Source of the DNA: Homalodisca vitripennis
Lineage: Eukaryota; Arthropoda; Insecta; Hemiptera; Cicadellidae
Length of the DNA stretch: 64,000 bases
Reading direction: 5' to 3'
NCBI RefSeq assembly: GCF_021130785.1
Contig: NC_060215.1
Span: forward strand, 73,298,001-73,362,000
Shown here: piece after piece, positions 1 through 10,142 of the stretch
Numbering within the stretch: position 1 is the first letter of the stretch
Layout of the letters: the number at the start of each line of letters is the position of its first letter
Notes under the pieces: generated by a model
What the model was told of the DNA's origin: nothing
Database searches by the model: none
The model's input: the letters and a program-made list of their open reading frames with translations, nothing else
Program-made: the position numbers and the translations under genes

Positions 1-327
1 GCTGTTTCTAACAAAAGAGTTCTCTATATTAATAAAACATTGTGTTACAATGATGTTTTTAAGCAAAAAAAAGAACATACAGAGGATAAATACCACAGGT
101 GGTAGTTATAGTTGATTAAAAAAAATTGAGACAGAAATAATGAACAAGTGACAGAAACAAACCTGTAGAAATTAGAAATGAGTTATGTGAAACTGAAAAG
201 TGGTCGTGGTACTTCATAATATCCGAATTTTCTGTTAAAATTGTTTAAATTGGTTCACTTCATTCTGTTCAAAGTAACTAATATTTTAAGGTTGTGTTTT
301 TGTAAATCTTATGAATTTAAGTACAAA
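1..327 (+). promoter_or_regulatory. 5' flank and probable 5'UTR of the carboxypeptidase D gene
   Basis: AT-rich sequence upstream of the first coding ATG. I cannot place a transcription start; there is no convincing TATA box or initiator. The reading frame of exon 1 is open upstream to 241 but contains no in-frame ATG before 328, so 328 is the chosen start. A short out-of-frame upstream ATG at 311 is listed separately. Confidence 0.4.
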
Positions 328-331
328 ATGA
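311..331 (+). other. Six-codon upstream ORF overlapping the CPD start codon
   Basis: ATG at 311 is followed by five sense codons and TGA at 329-331. The stop overlaps the main ATG (328-330) as ATGA. If the 5'UTR includes it, this arrangement would allow termination and re-initiation and could damp translation of the carboxypeptidase. The context around 311 is weak, so leaky scanning is equally possible. The sequence shows the overlap directly; regulation is inferred. Confidence 0.35.
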
Positions 332-747
332 TTAAGTTATTGCTAATATTAATGTTGACCACGTTTGGTTATGCATTTGCAAACGACAGTTTTTTAGCGC
401 ATCCAAAGTATCTGACTCACGAGGAAGTTGATGAACTTTTTAAATCATTAGAGAAATCGTACAGCAATTTAACAAAAGTACACAGTATAGGAAAGTCTGT
501 TCTTGGAAAAGATCTTTTAGTCTTGGAGGTATCCAGCAATGTTCACGAAAGAAGACCTCTGAAACCTATGTTTAAGTATGTTGGAAACATGCATGGAGAT
601 GAAGCAATCGGCAGAGAGCTGATTATTTTCCTAGGACAGTATTTGTTAAACAATTATAATGAAGACTCGAGAGTTAAAGCCCTTCTTGATTCCGTTGATA
701 TATTTCTTATGCCATCTATGAATCCTGATGGATTTGCTGTATCTAAG
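328..747 (+). CDS. CPD (silver-like): Carboxypeptidase D exon 1: signal peptide and start of CP domain 1
   Basis: First coding exon of an M14-family metallocarboxypeptidase of the N/E subfamily, which removes C-terminal Lys/Arg from peptides in the secretory pathway. The ATG at 328 begins a hydrophobic signal peptide (about residues 1-18, plausible cleavage after Ala-Phe-Ala). The mature start holds the typical His-Glu-Glu-Val and Tyr-Ser-Asn segments. The zinc-binding motif HGDE gives His89 and Glu92 within NMHGDEAIGREL, and the block MPSMNPDGF follows. One NLT glycosylation site lies at residue 47. Exon 1 codes for 140 residues and ends in phase 0 at a strong donor (AAG|GTAAAGT). An alternative start upstream is unlikely because no in-frame ATG exists. 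The product is homologous to Drosophila silver and vertebrate CPD domain 1. Confidence 0.93.
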
Positions 748-1133
748 GTAAAGTAATAAAATTAAGGTTATCAGGTCAATATTTACTTAAGCCACTTCAC
801 ATTATTCGAGGTTTATTCAAATAGAAAATGGAGACTTTTGTATTATACAGTGCACTGTGGTGGAAAAGTTAGTTTAAGTTAACAAATATTTTACTAGTAT
901 TTTACATTACGAACACACATGATCTTAAGGTTGAATTTGGGTACTATCGTAACGTAAGTATTTCTTTTTTCGCCAGAAAGGGGGGCCACCAAAGCCTGCA
1001 CTGATGGTCAGGGGCATTTCTGATCTGTACTTTCCTAATTTCAGATCGTCCATAGTTTTAAGTATTCAAAATATTTTAATATAAGATTACTATTCTTATT
1101 CTACGTATAAAAAGGGGTGATAATAAGTTCACT

Positions 1134-1136
<3 letters not shown>

Positions 1137-1164
<28 letters not shown>
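1137..1164. repeat. (TA)n microsatellite
   Basis: An uninterrupted run of alternating T and A, about 14 units, within intron 1. Confidence 0.9.
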
Positions 1165-1169
<5 letters not shown>

Positions 1170-1636
1170 TAATAACCAATATGTTAATTGTGTGCTTTAT
1201 GGCCTGAGTGGCATAAGACGATTTTCGTGTTACTAACCTATTACTATCGTCCTCCTGAACAAAACAATATAAGGTTTCAAAGTGTACACATAACTAATAA
1301 CGAAGTTATAGACCAATAAAAGTGGAAGTACTCTCGTACAAAGTAATATTTCATTGTTTTACGGGTGTCACGTGGTCCTGTTATGATTGTGAGTCAACCT
1401 CATATTGGTTGCTGATGATGTCAGCTGTTACGTCTTCTTTATTGTAGGCCTATGTTAAATGACAATAATGCTGAAATTAGAGGAATTTGATCCAGATAAA
1501 AGACGATTTTATAAATTACACCTCCTAAGAATAAAGTTTACATCAGCCTGACACAATTGCATTTGGCCATAAGTGCTGTTTGTTTAAAACGAACAAATAT
1601 TGTAAATTCACCTAACCATAATTTCCTACTACAGTA

Positions 1637-2352
1637 TCTTGCAAGAGCTTCAGTTTAATAAGCGACCACCACCACAATCGAATCATCGATATTCATGAGT
1701 ATCGAAACCTTGATATTCATTAGTATTAAAACCTCGATAATCATGACTATCTAAAAATACTGAAAACAAAATGTCAAACCATATTACGTAATAGGTATCA
1801 AATAACAAAACAGTTCTGCTGGTTTACATCTTTAAAGTTAATATATTAATGATAAACACAAAACTATCTAAGCTATGTATATTTATAAAGAAAAACAATG
1901 TAACATTTTCTTATATTTTACTATTTCCAAGGATAAGCATGTCTGACCCCTTGTGACACAAAGAACACACGTACATCGCCATTATAATTACAGATGGGCA
2001 GTATTAGTCTCAGTAAGAGGTTATTCAGTGGTAACCTATTACCGGGATACTGTAACAGCTAGGCTGAAGGATTTGATGTTCTCATAGCGAGTTTCTGGTT
2101 TTAGGTTACTCTGTAAGCAGTAACAGCATCGACCATTTTGTGCAATCAGCGAGACTAAGAATGGATCTATACGCATTTTAGATTGTAGAAAATAAGATAA
2201 ATTTATTTCTACTAAGTTTGAGCAGGGTAGTACTTATGGGTAAACATATCTGACAGGATTTAAATCATTGTAATTAATAGATTGGTCATTTAATGTTGAT
2301 AGTTCATTCGATTGTGTTGGTGGCCGCTTATTATACTGTAGCCCTTGCAAGA
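1637..2352. mobile_element. Foldback-type or MITE-like element
   Basis: The left arm (1637-1683) and right arm (2306-2352) are reverse complements at about 40 of 47 positions. The arms run from a CTTGCAAG-type end through GCTTCAGTTTAATAAGCG or its variant to an ACACAATCGAAT inner end. The roughly 620 bp between them have no coding potential I can see. The layout fits a non-autonomous DNA transposon. I cannot assign a superfamily and no clear target duplication is visible. Confidence 0.45.
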
Positions 2353-3093
2353 AAAGTAGTTCCACCTTTAACATCCTAAAATTATTTATTTGTCATTTTC
2401 ATCCCATTAAACCTTATATTGATTTGTTAAAGAGGACAACTGCAATAGGTTAATAACGTGAATCATGTTTCCGGTTTCGTTAAAAATAAATAAAAAAATA
2501 ATGCAAATAAATTTAACCAGACTTTCTACAAACATCAACTTTCAAACAATAATCTAAAAACAAACACAATTTTAATAAATAAGCAAAACTAACGTTACTT
2601 TTACTTCCTAATTTTGTATATAAGTATTATCTATTTACATACCACATGGTAACTTCCAATCACTAAAAATAGTCTTTCTCGATTTAAAGACAATAATAAT
2701 AATATTTATTTCCAAAAAGTAACATATCATCTGTAGAAAAAAGTTATGGTTGCCTGTAAAGCCGGTTTTACGGGCGAAGATTTTACGTGACAACGTCTTT
2801 TTCTCAGTAGAATATTTATTGATATGAATATTATTAAATTGCACAATAGGAACAAGGAATTGAATGAAAATAAGAATTGCACAAATTTTAACTATAGAAA
2901 TATATTTTATCAACATTTGTCAATAGTATGACATAACCTATAAACTCAGTTTCTCAACTTTTGTGTCAATCTAACAATTAATCAATCAATCATAGTTTAC
3001 GATAATGAAATATCAGTGTACAATTATTTACCTTTATTGTTGTAGTTGTTGTAAATGACAAATCTAAGCACTCACATTTTCACGAATAAACAT

Positions 3094-3159
3094 AGTTATC
3101 TGCTTTATCCCGTGCGGCAGACCCACAGTTATCTGCTTTATCCCGTGCGGCGGACCCAC
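3094..3159. repeat. Two tandem copies of a 33-bp GC-richer unit
   Basis: The unit beginning AGTTATCTGCTTTATCCCGT occurs at 3094 and 3127 with one difference (GGCAGACC versus GGCGGACC). The following ~70 bp (GGACGGGCATCGTAACGTTACC and on) are also far richer in GC than the surroundings, suggesting the edge of an inserted repeat. Not identified. Confidence 0.8.
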
Positions 3160-4597
3160 TGGACGGGCATCGTAACGTTACCGGGCGTTACACTTTTTCA
3201 TGAGTGACTCCGAGCCGCAACCTAATTTAAGACGTTGTCACGTCAAAAATAACATTGACTTACAACATATAGCAATATATCCTTACAAATATACAATACA
3301 AATCAAACATGATTTAAATGTATACCCTTAAATAAACTCTTTTAAAAATCATTAGTAATACAAAACCTTATAATAATTTATATTAAACTAAATGCCAAGT
3401 CTGACTTATAGGTCCTTTAGTTCATGCATACACAACAACAAAATATTTAAAGAAAAAAATAAATTGCAATATTCACAGTTACAAATAGAAATATATACAG
3501 AAAAGCAAAACTTAATTCTATTTCATTGTACAAAGTATATCAACTATTATTCCTTAATACAGATAATTTGGAAAAAAGTACTCCAAGGCGATTGGAGATA
3601 CTCTCACTGCTTAAATAATTTAATTTATGGTTTGAACATGATGTGTACATATTAGTGTTCCAAACTTTTTATAAACAACTTTTCTTTTAAAAAGAGAAAG
3701 GAAATAAATTATTTCTACTCTCATGAGTGCGCATTCGTTGTATTCCACCCCCACAATTAAGTGACGACTCATACTCTCGTTCTGAAAAACACGATGACAA
3801 AACATAATGGAATAAATTAATTACCTAATATTTAAACTGCTCACATAGTCCACAATTAAACATGTACGTAAGTTTCAAAACTAATTGACAGTATTAAAGT
3901 AATGCGAGTATTGGACGCCATCTATGTATGAGGCAGTGAAAACTACTGCAGGGGATGCTTGTTGATGCTGTACTAAACTGTTCTGACCACAGAACACTCA
4001 GATAAGCTAACGGAAGCAGATAACGCTAAAAATAATTTGATGACAAGAAGTACAGTACATAAATATAAACACAAATTGACATTTATATTTCAATTATTAA
4101 AAAAAATAATTATTTTTTATTTGCACCCACTAAAACCACACATATTTTTGTTCAGTCGGACAAGCAGAATATATTAATAATGTTTTTGATTGGCTACTCC
4201 AGCTGTTAACCTCACTAATACGGTACCTATTTAAAATATATACTTATGTTGTAAAAGATAACTAGCCTATCTATTACTACTACTATTACTACTAGAAAAA
4301 ATTAGTGTTAGGAGTATATTATTTCATCAATGATCACATCCTAATTTCATATTTATATTTAACTATGTGATTTACAACAGTATTAAGTTTTCATATACAA
4401 ATTTAAATGTATGTACTTAAAAAAATATAAAAATCTTCATATGTATATGACATATTTAAACAATTATAATTACTTACTTATTAATTTCATTTATGGTACT
4501 AGTCACTAGTACATGCATTAATAAATCAACACAGATGCCAAAGAAGTTGTACAATAGCAAACAAGACCAAAATGACAGGAAAGAATATGAAATAATT

Positions 4598-4647
4598 TCT
4601 TTCTCCCTCCCCCTCTTCCTACCCTCCTCCCTCTCCCTCCCTCCCTA
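4598..4647 (+). repeat. CT-rich low-complexity tract
   Basis: A nearly pure C/T tract of about 50 bp. An overlapping open frame here is only low-complexity sequence. Confidence 0.8.
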
Positions 4648-7173
4648 TATACAAACTGTGGTAAAAATTATGAGAAACAAGGTGAAAATTCTGAAAACCT
4701 TTTTAATTACTCTTAAATGCAGTTGTTGGACATTTACTCCCTGCTCAAATTCCCTGCCCTTTTTCACGTGAATGTTGATAACTGTTATCCCCTAATTAAT
4801 TGGTTATTCTCCAAACCAGAAACCCCGACTCTTCTGGTCACCTAAATTCATGAACTAATTGAGATATTACCTAAATTCAAACACTTTAATAATTTTTGTG
4901 CAATATTGGTCTCTCAGCGTATAAAAATTCTTTCTGTTAATGAAAGTTACCATTTTAAGAGATTGCTAAAATGGTTTTGGATTAGCATGGCTGAAGTAAA
5001 TAGTATCCTAACATAAAAATATTGTCTAGGGTGACAAATCATTATGTGGTCGATTTTAACTTATTGAACTCATCCTCCTGACCATAGCAGTGCTGTTATA
5101 GCAGGTGACCCTATATAGTATACAACATATTCTATCCAATTCTGTCCCTTCGCAAAATTACCACAACCCCTCCCCTTTTTTAAAAGTTGGCGGTTTTTAC
5201 AACATTTTTTTTTTTCTAGAAATCAACTAAAAATGTTTTATCTTCATATTATTAGGGGAGGGGAGAATAAAAAAACTTATGCCAAATGCCTATGGTCAAT
5301 AGGATTTTAAGGGGGTGAAAAAATATTACCCCCCCTTCAATTTAGTTTATACATTTAAATAAGCCTTAAATAATACCTCAAAATGTAAGGAAATGTAACA
5401 AAACTATATGTTGCAAACATGATTGAATCTGCTCTGAGCAACATTTCCTTGCTCTACATTTACTCTGTGTATCATATGTATTTTTAATGAAAAATTTGTG
5501 ATGAGCAGAAATTTTACTTATAAGATATATTGTTTTGACACCATTCCTATACATTAATGTAATAAAGAGAATTTGAATTGAATCAAATGTTGTGGCGTGA
5601 GTCAACTGTGTAATATTGGAGTTGGTGACATCAGCCACACATTTTTTGGATACATAAATAACAATACTACTGAATTCAGTGGAGTTTTGATACTGAAGAA
5701 CAATGTTTTTAATTACTCATACCTTTCTTGTTTGAATAGGTAATTTCAAGCTAATATGAATGTCTCCTTATATCAGTTCAAGTTCTTACAGCACCATTTT
5801 TGTTTTCCCGCACTGATCACAACAAACAAAAAAAGATCCCTCGATTTGTACCTTTCACTAAAAGATAAAAATTCCAGAGGGTTCAATCACGAATGTCTCA
5901 GGCCATTTTGGAGAAAGAATTCTAGAGAGCAAAAAAATATTGTAAATTCCTATAATTATATTTCTAACAACCTTTACAATGTAAGTCTTGCCAGTGTAGT
6001 TAAAAGTACATTTTAAAATAACAAACAAAATTAATTGAAGTCTAACTTTTACAATTATAATAAATAATGTAAAAAACAGAACTATAAATTTCATTAATTA
6101 AGTAGTGAGAAAAACCAACCTAACCATAGCTCTTTATTTATTTGTTCTGCTTTCTTTTTTTTATCAGCAAACTAACACTCTCTCTTTAAACATGATGTTT
6201 AATTTTAAAAGCATTAAATCAATTTCTAAACAATATAAGTATTAATGCCTGTATATACAATCCTCAGAAAAAACTACTGTCATTCATTTTGACGTATAAC
6301 ATTGTTTTATTTTCAGTATAAAAAGTGAACTGCAACCCTTGATTGTAGTTTTGTTTGTCTGGAATTAATTTTTAATTTACTTTAATTAAATAATTGTTAC
6401 GTCAAGAAAAAAATATATTCAGGAAACTAAGTCCCAATTGTATTTCAATAAATTTTGAATTAAGAAATCTCTCTTTGTTTGACAAGGTTCCAACTGACAA
6501 TTATGTCAAAATCGAGTTTTCTATGTATTATTCATAAAATCATATGTACTATATACACTGGTTATTATTCCTTTATTTACAGTAATATCTTGGATAGTAG
6601 AGGTACAAAGTTTTAACAGTAATTAATATTTCCTCCATTAAAAAGACAAAGGTCAAACTATACAGCTACTAATTATTATTTATTACAATTACAGTAGAGT
6701 TAAGCAATCTTGCATATTTTTATTATTATTAGTTTATTTCGTAGCTACGTTGTTTTTCAAACTTACTATAGACATGGATTGCCAGTATTGCAATATTTAT
6801 TATTTATTTATATACTTGTGTCTGTAAAGTAGATTATTATGGATGAGTTAGGTTTTGAAAAGATTAATGCTTTGGAGTTGGCTCAGAAGATGATTTCTTT
6901 CCACGAACCACTTCTGAAAATAAGGGTTTACATTATTTACACTAGTAAAGTTCCCAAAGGAAACAAAGAAGACAAATCAAATCCTTCTCAGTAGTAGAGT
7001 CCCATTACTGCAGATCACATACTAAAAGAATATTTGGGTTGTCAATTCAGTATTGTGAAAATGTATTTTGTTAGCATAATTATTAGTGTTGATTAAAATT
7101 ATTTGTCAAAAAGTAACTGATAATTTGTTGTTTAATTCGATATTATCTGTGTAATGTCATCTTGTTTGTTTAG

Positions 7174-7397
7174 GAAGGATCATGTGAATCTGATAATTCC
7201 TATAGAGGTAGAAATAATGCGAATAATGTGGACCTGAACAGAGATTTTCCTGATCAATTTGATCACACTTCATGGAATGTAGGTCGTCAACCTGAGACAC
7301 TGGCTCTGATGTCATGGATAAGAAAAACTCCATTTGTTCTATCTGGCAATTTGCATGGTGGAGCTGTTGTTGCTAGCTATCCATATGATGATTCCAG
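7174..7397 (+). CDS. CPD (silver-like): Carboxypeptidase D exon 2: CP domain 1, substrate-binding core
   Basis: This exon continues in frame from exon 1 (phase 0 start, phase 2 end, acceptor TTTAG, donor AG|GTAAAA). It carries the [13 protein letters not shown] block, whose Asn162-Arg163 pair binds the substrate carboxylate. It also carries [17 protein letters not shown], whose His201 is the third zinc ligand. Both blocks are intact, consistent with an active enzyme. The [10 protein letters not shown] segment is typical of the CPN/E subfamily. With exon 1 it supplies all three zinc ligands (His89, Glu92, His201). Confidence 0.95.
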
Positions 7398-8576
7398 GTA
7401 AAATCTTTGTAAACATTTCACTTTTTTCTACTTAAAATATCAATCTTCTATTTAAGAGCTACTGAATTTTTACAATATACTCATGTTTTAGAAGTCATTT
7501 AAAATGATTCTGGATTTCAAAAACAATAATAGTGTAATCTATATAAATAAGTTCTTCAATAAATAAGTTTATATTGTTATAAGTAAGAAACCAAGGTTGT
7601 GGCCTACAGAGTGTTTTAAAAAGTACCATGCTCTCAAAACATACAAATAATGTTATAAAATTTGTATTTTCCATAGTTTAGCAACTTTAGGCCTATATTG
7701 TAAACATTTACATTCCCTGTTTCTATAGTGTAATTTTTTTTAAAATTCCAAATGAGTTCCACGATACACGCCAATGAACTTTTAGATGATTTTCCTAATC
7801 AAATGTGTATGCTTGAGATTCAGATACCTCTTGGTGTGCTCTGAGACGTTGTTTGGTTCCACCAACCAGCAGATGATTAAAACATCTGTTTCACTTCCAT
7901 ATTTAGCCGCCACTCCCGTTCGGCCAATCACCATAATGTGTGTAGTCCTAGCATGTTTCACCAATTTTTTGGGTAAAAACGTGGTAATAAAGTATGGTTT
8001 GAAATTAAGCTTGTTTAACTTTAAACTAAATTACACAAGAACATTCACCAATTAAATATTTTAAAGGATTTAAATGGATTTAATCACAGTTATACAAAAA
8101 CCAGCAGCTGCCACTAGTCTGTACCTAATATGAAAGCTTACACGGTTCCCTTATCTCTAAAAAGGATGAAAATTGTTATATTTACCTAGTAACAAGACCA
8201 TTCCTCTCTCCCCTACTGAGAAGAAGCAAAAATATTGAATTTAGTTTTAGTTGTTAACCTTTATGGTACTTTGGGATAACATTTTATTTTTAGGCTATCT
8301 TCTATAAATGAGGATGGTTTGTACATTTTACTTAGTTAAAAAAAAAATGTTGTGCTTTTCTTTTCATACTGGAGCGTTTGCCTTGCCTACTCTCTAATAA
8401 TTTCTCTTTTCTGGTTTCACAAACCATTTCTTTTTTAATGTTGTTGTGTAAAGTTTGAAATAAAACATCATCTGTTGATTAATTCTTAGTTACATTATCT
8501 AAAAGATCCATTTTCAATTGCCTATGAGTTGTATATTTTGTGCAGTTGTCTGTACATATGAATTTTACTGTTGCAG
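7398..8576 (+). other. Intron 2 of the CPD gene
   Basis: A 1.2-kb intron with consensus ends and TTGCAG acceptor. A 60-codon open frame on the minus strand (7782-7964) has no domain I recognise. It may be an old transposon remnant, but I cannot support that. Nothing else seen. Confidence 0.75.
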
Positions 8577-8746
8577 TGTTGGTTACGAATGCTGTCATGA
8601 GAGCAAAACTCCAGATGATGCAGTTTTCAAAGCCCTTGCTCTTAGATATGCATCTAAAAATCCCTTAATGCATGCAGGAAACTCTTGTGAGACTGACAAC
8701 TTTACAGACGGAATAACTAATGGAGCGTTTTGGTATGAAGTAAAAG
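8577..8746 (+). CDS. CPD (silver-like): Carboxypeptidase D exon 3: CP domain 1
   Basis: The codon split AG|T gives a serine at the exon 2-3 junction, after which the frame reads VGYECCHESKTPDD and so on through NGAFWYEVKG. The segments matching AKTPDDAVFKALALRYA, MHAGNSC and FTDGITNGAFWY are hallmark blocks of CPD/CPE-type enzymes. The exon ends in phase 1 at AAAG|GTAAGA. A longer open frame begins upstream at 8518, but that part is intron ahead of the TTGCAG acceptor. Confidence 0.95.
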
Positions 8747-9179
8747 GTAAGAGTCATTTTTTTATAAATCAATGAATAGTAAATCATTTAAAATAAATTA
8801 AAATTTTATGTTGCTTAATAAATCATAACATAAAACTAACAGAATAAATAAGTGTCTTATTACCATTTATTTCCACAAAATCTCATATTCATTTCTCTGC
8901 CAGCACCATGCCTACAGCATCTCAGATCGAACATGCCTCATCTAACTGCTTAAAATATATTTTTCAGTGTCGCTAGAAACCAGTGTCAGTCGAAGTGATG
9001 GTGTAAGAAAGGGGATTTTATTACTTGTACGGCCCTGTGCTGAGTCATTAACGAACCATTTAAACCAGAGCAAATGTTTCTTACACCTCTATGTGACCGA
9101 GATTTAAAATATTTAGAAAAATACCTTGGTATTCCACGTTGTAGTGCTAAACGATCTAGTTTTAAAATTTGTATGGATA

Positions 9180-9560
9180 TTGATTCCTTTAATTTCATTT
9201 AAATTTAAAATTTTCGGCTGTATGAGATGTGGCACTCCCCTCTCCTCAGTCTCTATACAGCTTCACGCGAAATTTTCACTGTGCATAATACTGCAGATCA
9301 TTTACCATTATCCCGTTCATGACTTCCGTCGCTTTTTCTTTGAATACTTTAACAGTCTTAAATCTCATTTCTTTTTTTATAACTGACTTGACTTTATGGA
9401 ATAAAAAAATTACAGGGGGTCTAGTCAGGTGAGTAGGTTTGATGGTCCAAAACAGGGATCTTGTGTTTGGCTAAAAATATCTTAATTGACAAAGCATTGT
9501 GAGGTGGAGGATCCATGACTTGAATTTCCACTAATCATTCTGTTTTCTCTATATACATTC
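9180..9560 (-). pseudogene. Mariner transposase C-terminal relic
   Basis: Read on the minus strand in more than one frame, this stretch gives a degraded mariner C-terminus. It has an approximate TYSPD/TP block near 9450, then a FHKVKSVIKK-like segment matching the FPKLKS(V)IKG region. A KEKATEVMN-like helix near 9310-9350 follows, then residues like RDRGGEYIE broken by stops. No ORF remains. The assignment rests on the order of these weak matches, so the family is uncertain beyond mariner-like. Confidence 0.5.
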
Positions 9561-10078
9561 ACGTAAGATAGTCAGGACACTAATGCAGTAATACTCAAAC
9601 CTGTTTGGCCCTTTGGCACCCAATCAATGTGCACAACCTCTTTGATATATATATATATATCTCTCAGGGTATTTTGTTTCGGCTTTCTATGGAATTCTCA
9701 CGAGCTGCTTGGGAACTAAAATTCACCCACATCAGAGTCTGCATATTTTTGATCAAGTACTCCCTTGACCAAGTAGTCTTTAGCATATGCTGTTCCAACT
9801 TGGCTTGGAAAACAAAAAAATAAACCAATTTGAGAAAAGAATATATGTAAGTTCAGAGTTGTGCATAACAGTTGATCCTCTATAAATGAGAGTAGAATAA
9901 AACAAAAAAAAAGATGAATATAAGATTATAGGAAAAGGATCCAGTCAATGAGCTTAGCCTGATCGGATGTATTAAGAACACAATAAATAGATCAGGCAGT
10001 CTTGAAGTGCGTGTTTGAAGAAACACCTCTTAAAAAAAGTGAAAGTGCTTTGAGGACGTTTTATTTATAGATGTATCT

Positions 10079-10090
<12 letters not shown>

Positions 10091-10139
<49 letters not shown>
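10091..10139. repeat. (AT)n microsatellite at the transposon insertion site
   Basis: About 24 AT units directly abut the left end of the long-TIR mariner, and a shorter AT run follows its right end at 12550-12565. This is consistent with insertion into a TA within a pre-existing AT repeat. Confidence 0.9.

Positions 10140-10142
<3 letters not shown>

Larger units (their letters stand above)
748..7173 (+). other. Intron 1 of the CPD gene
   Basis: A 6.4-kb AT-rich intron between phase-0 splice sites (GTAAAG donor, TTTAG acceptor). It contains a TA microsatellite near 1.14 kb, a foldback-type inverted repeat pair at 1637/2352, a GC-richer 33-bp tandem repeat at 3094-3159 and a pyrimidine-rich tract near 4.6 kb. 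The small open frames in it have no recognisable domains. I see no gene in the rest. Confidence 0.8.
8747..10139 (+). other. Intron 3, part upstream of the long-TIR mariner
   Basis: AT-rich intron sequence with a decayed mariner fragment (about 9180-9560, listed separately) and a long (AT)n run at 10091-10139. Otherwise nothing recognised. Confidence 0.7.

Noticed and set aside
1197..1275. tRNA-like A box (GGCCTGAGTGGCATAAG) suggesting another SINE
   Set aside because: The B box is poor and there is no second copy; not enough to call.
4493..4771. 92-codon open frame in intron 1
   Set aside because: Its core is the CT-rich low-complexity tract.
7782..7964. Minus-strand 60-codon frame in intron 2
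   Set aside because: Reads like possible transposon protein but without any motif I can name.
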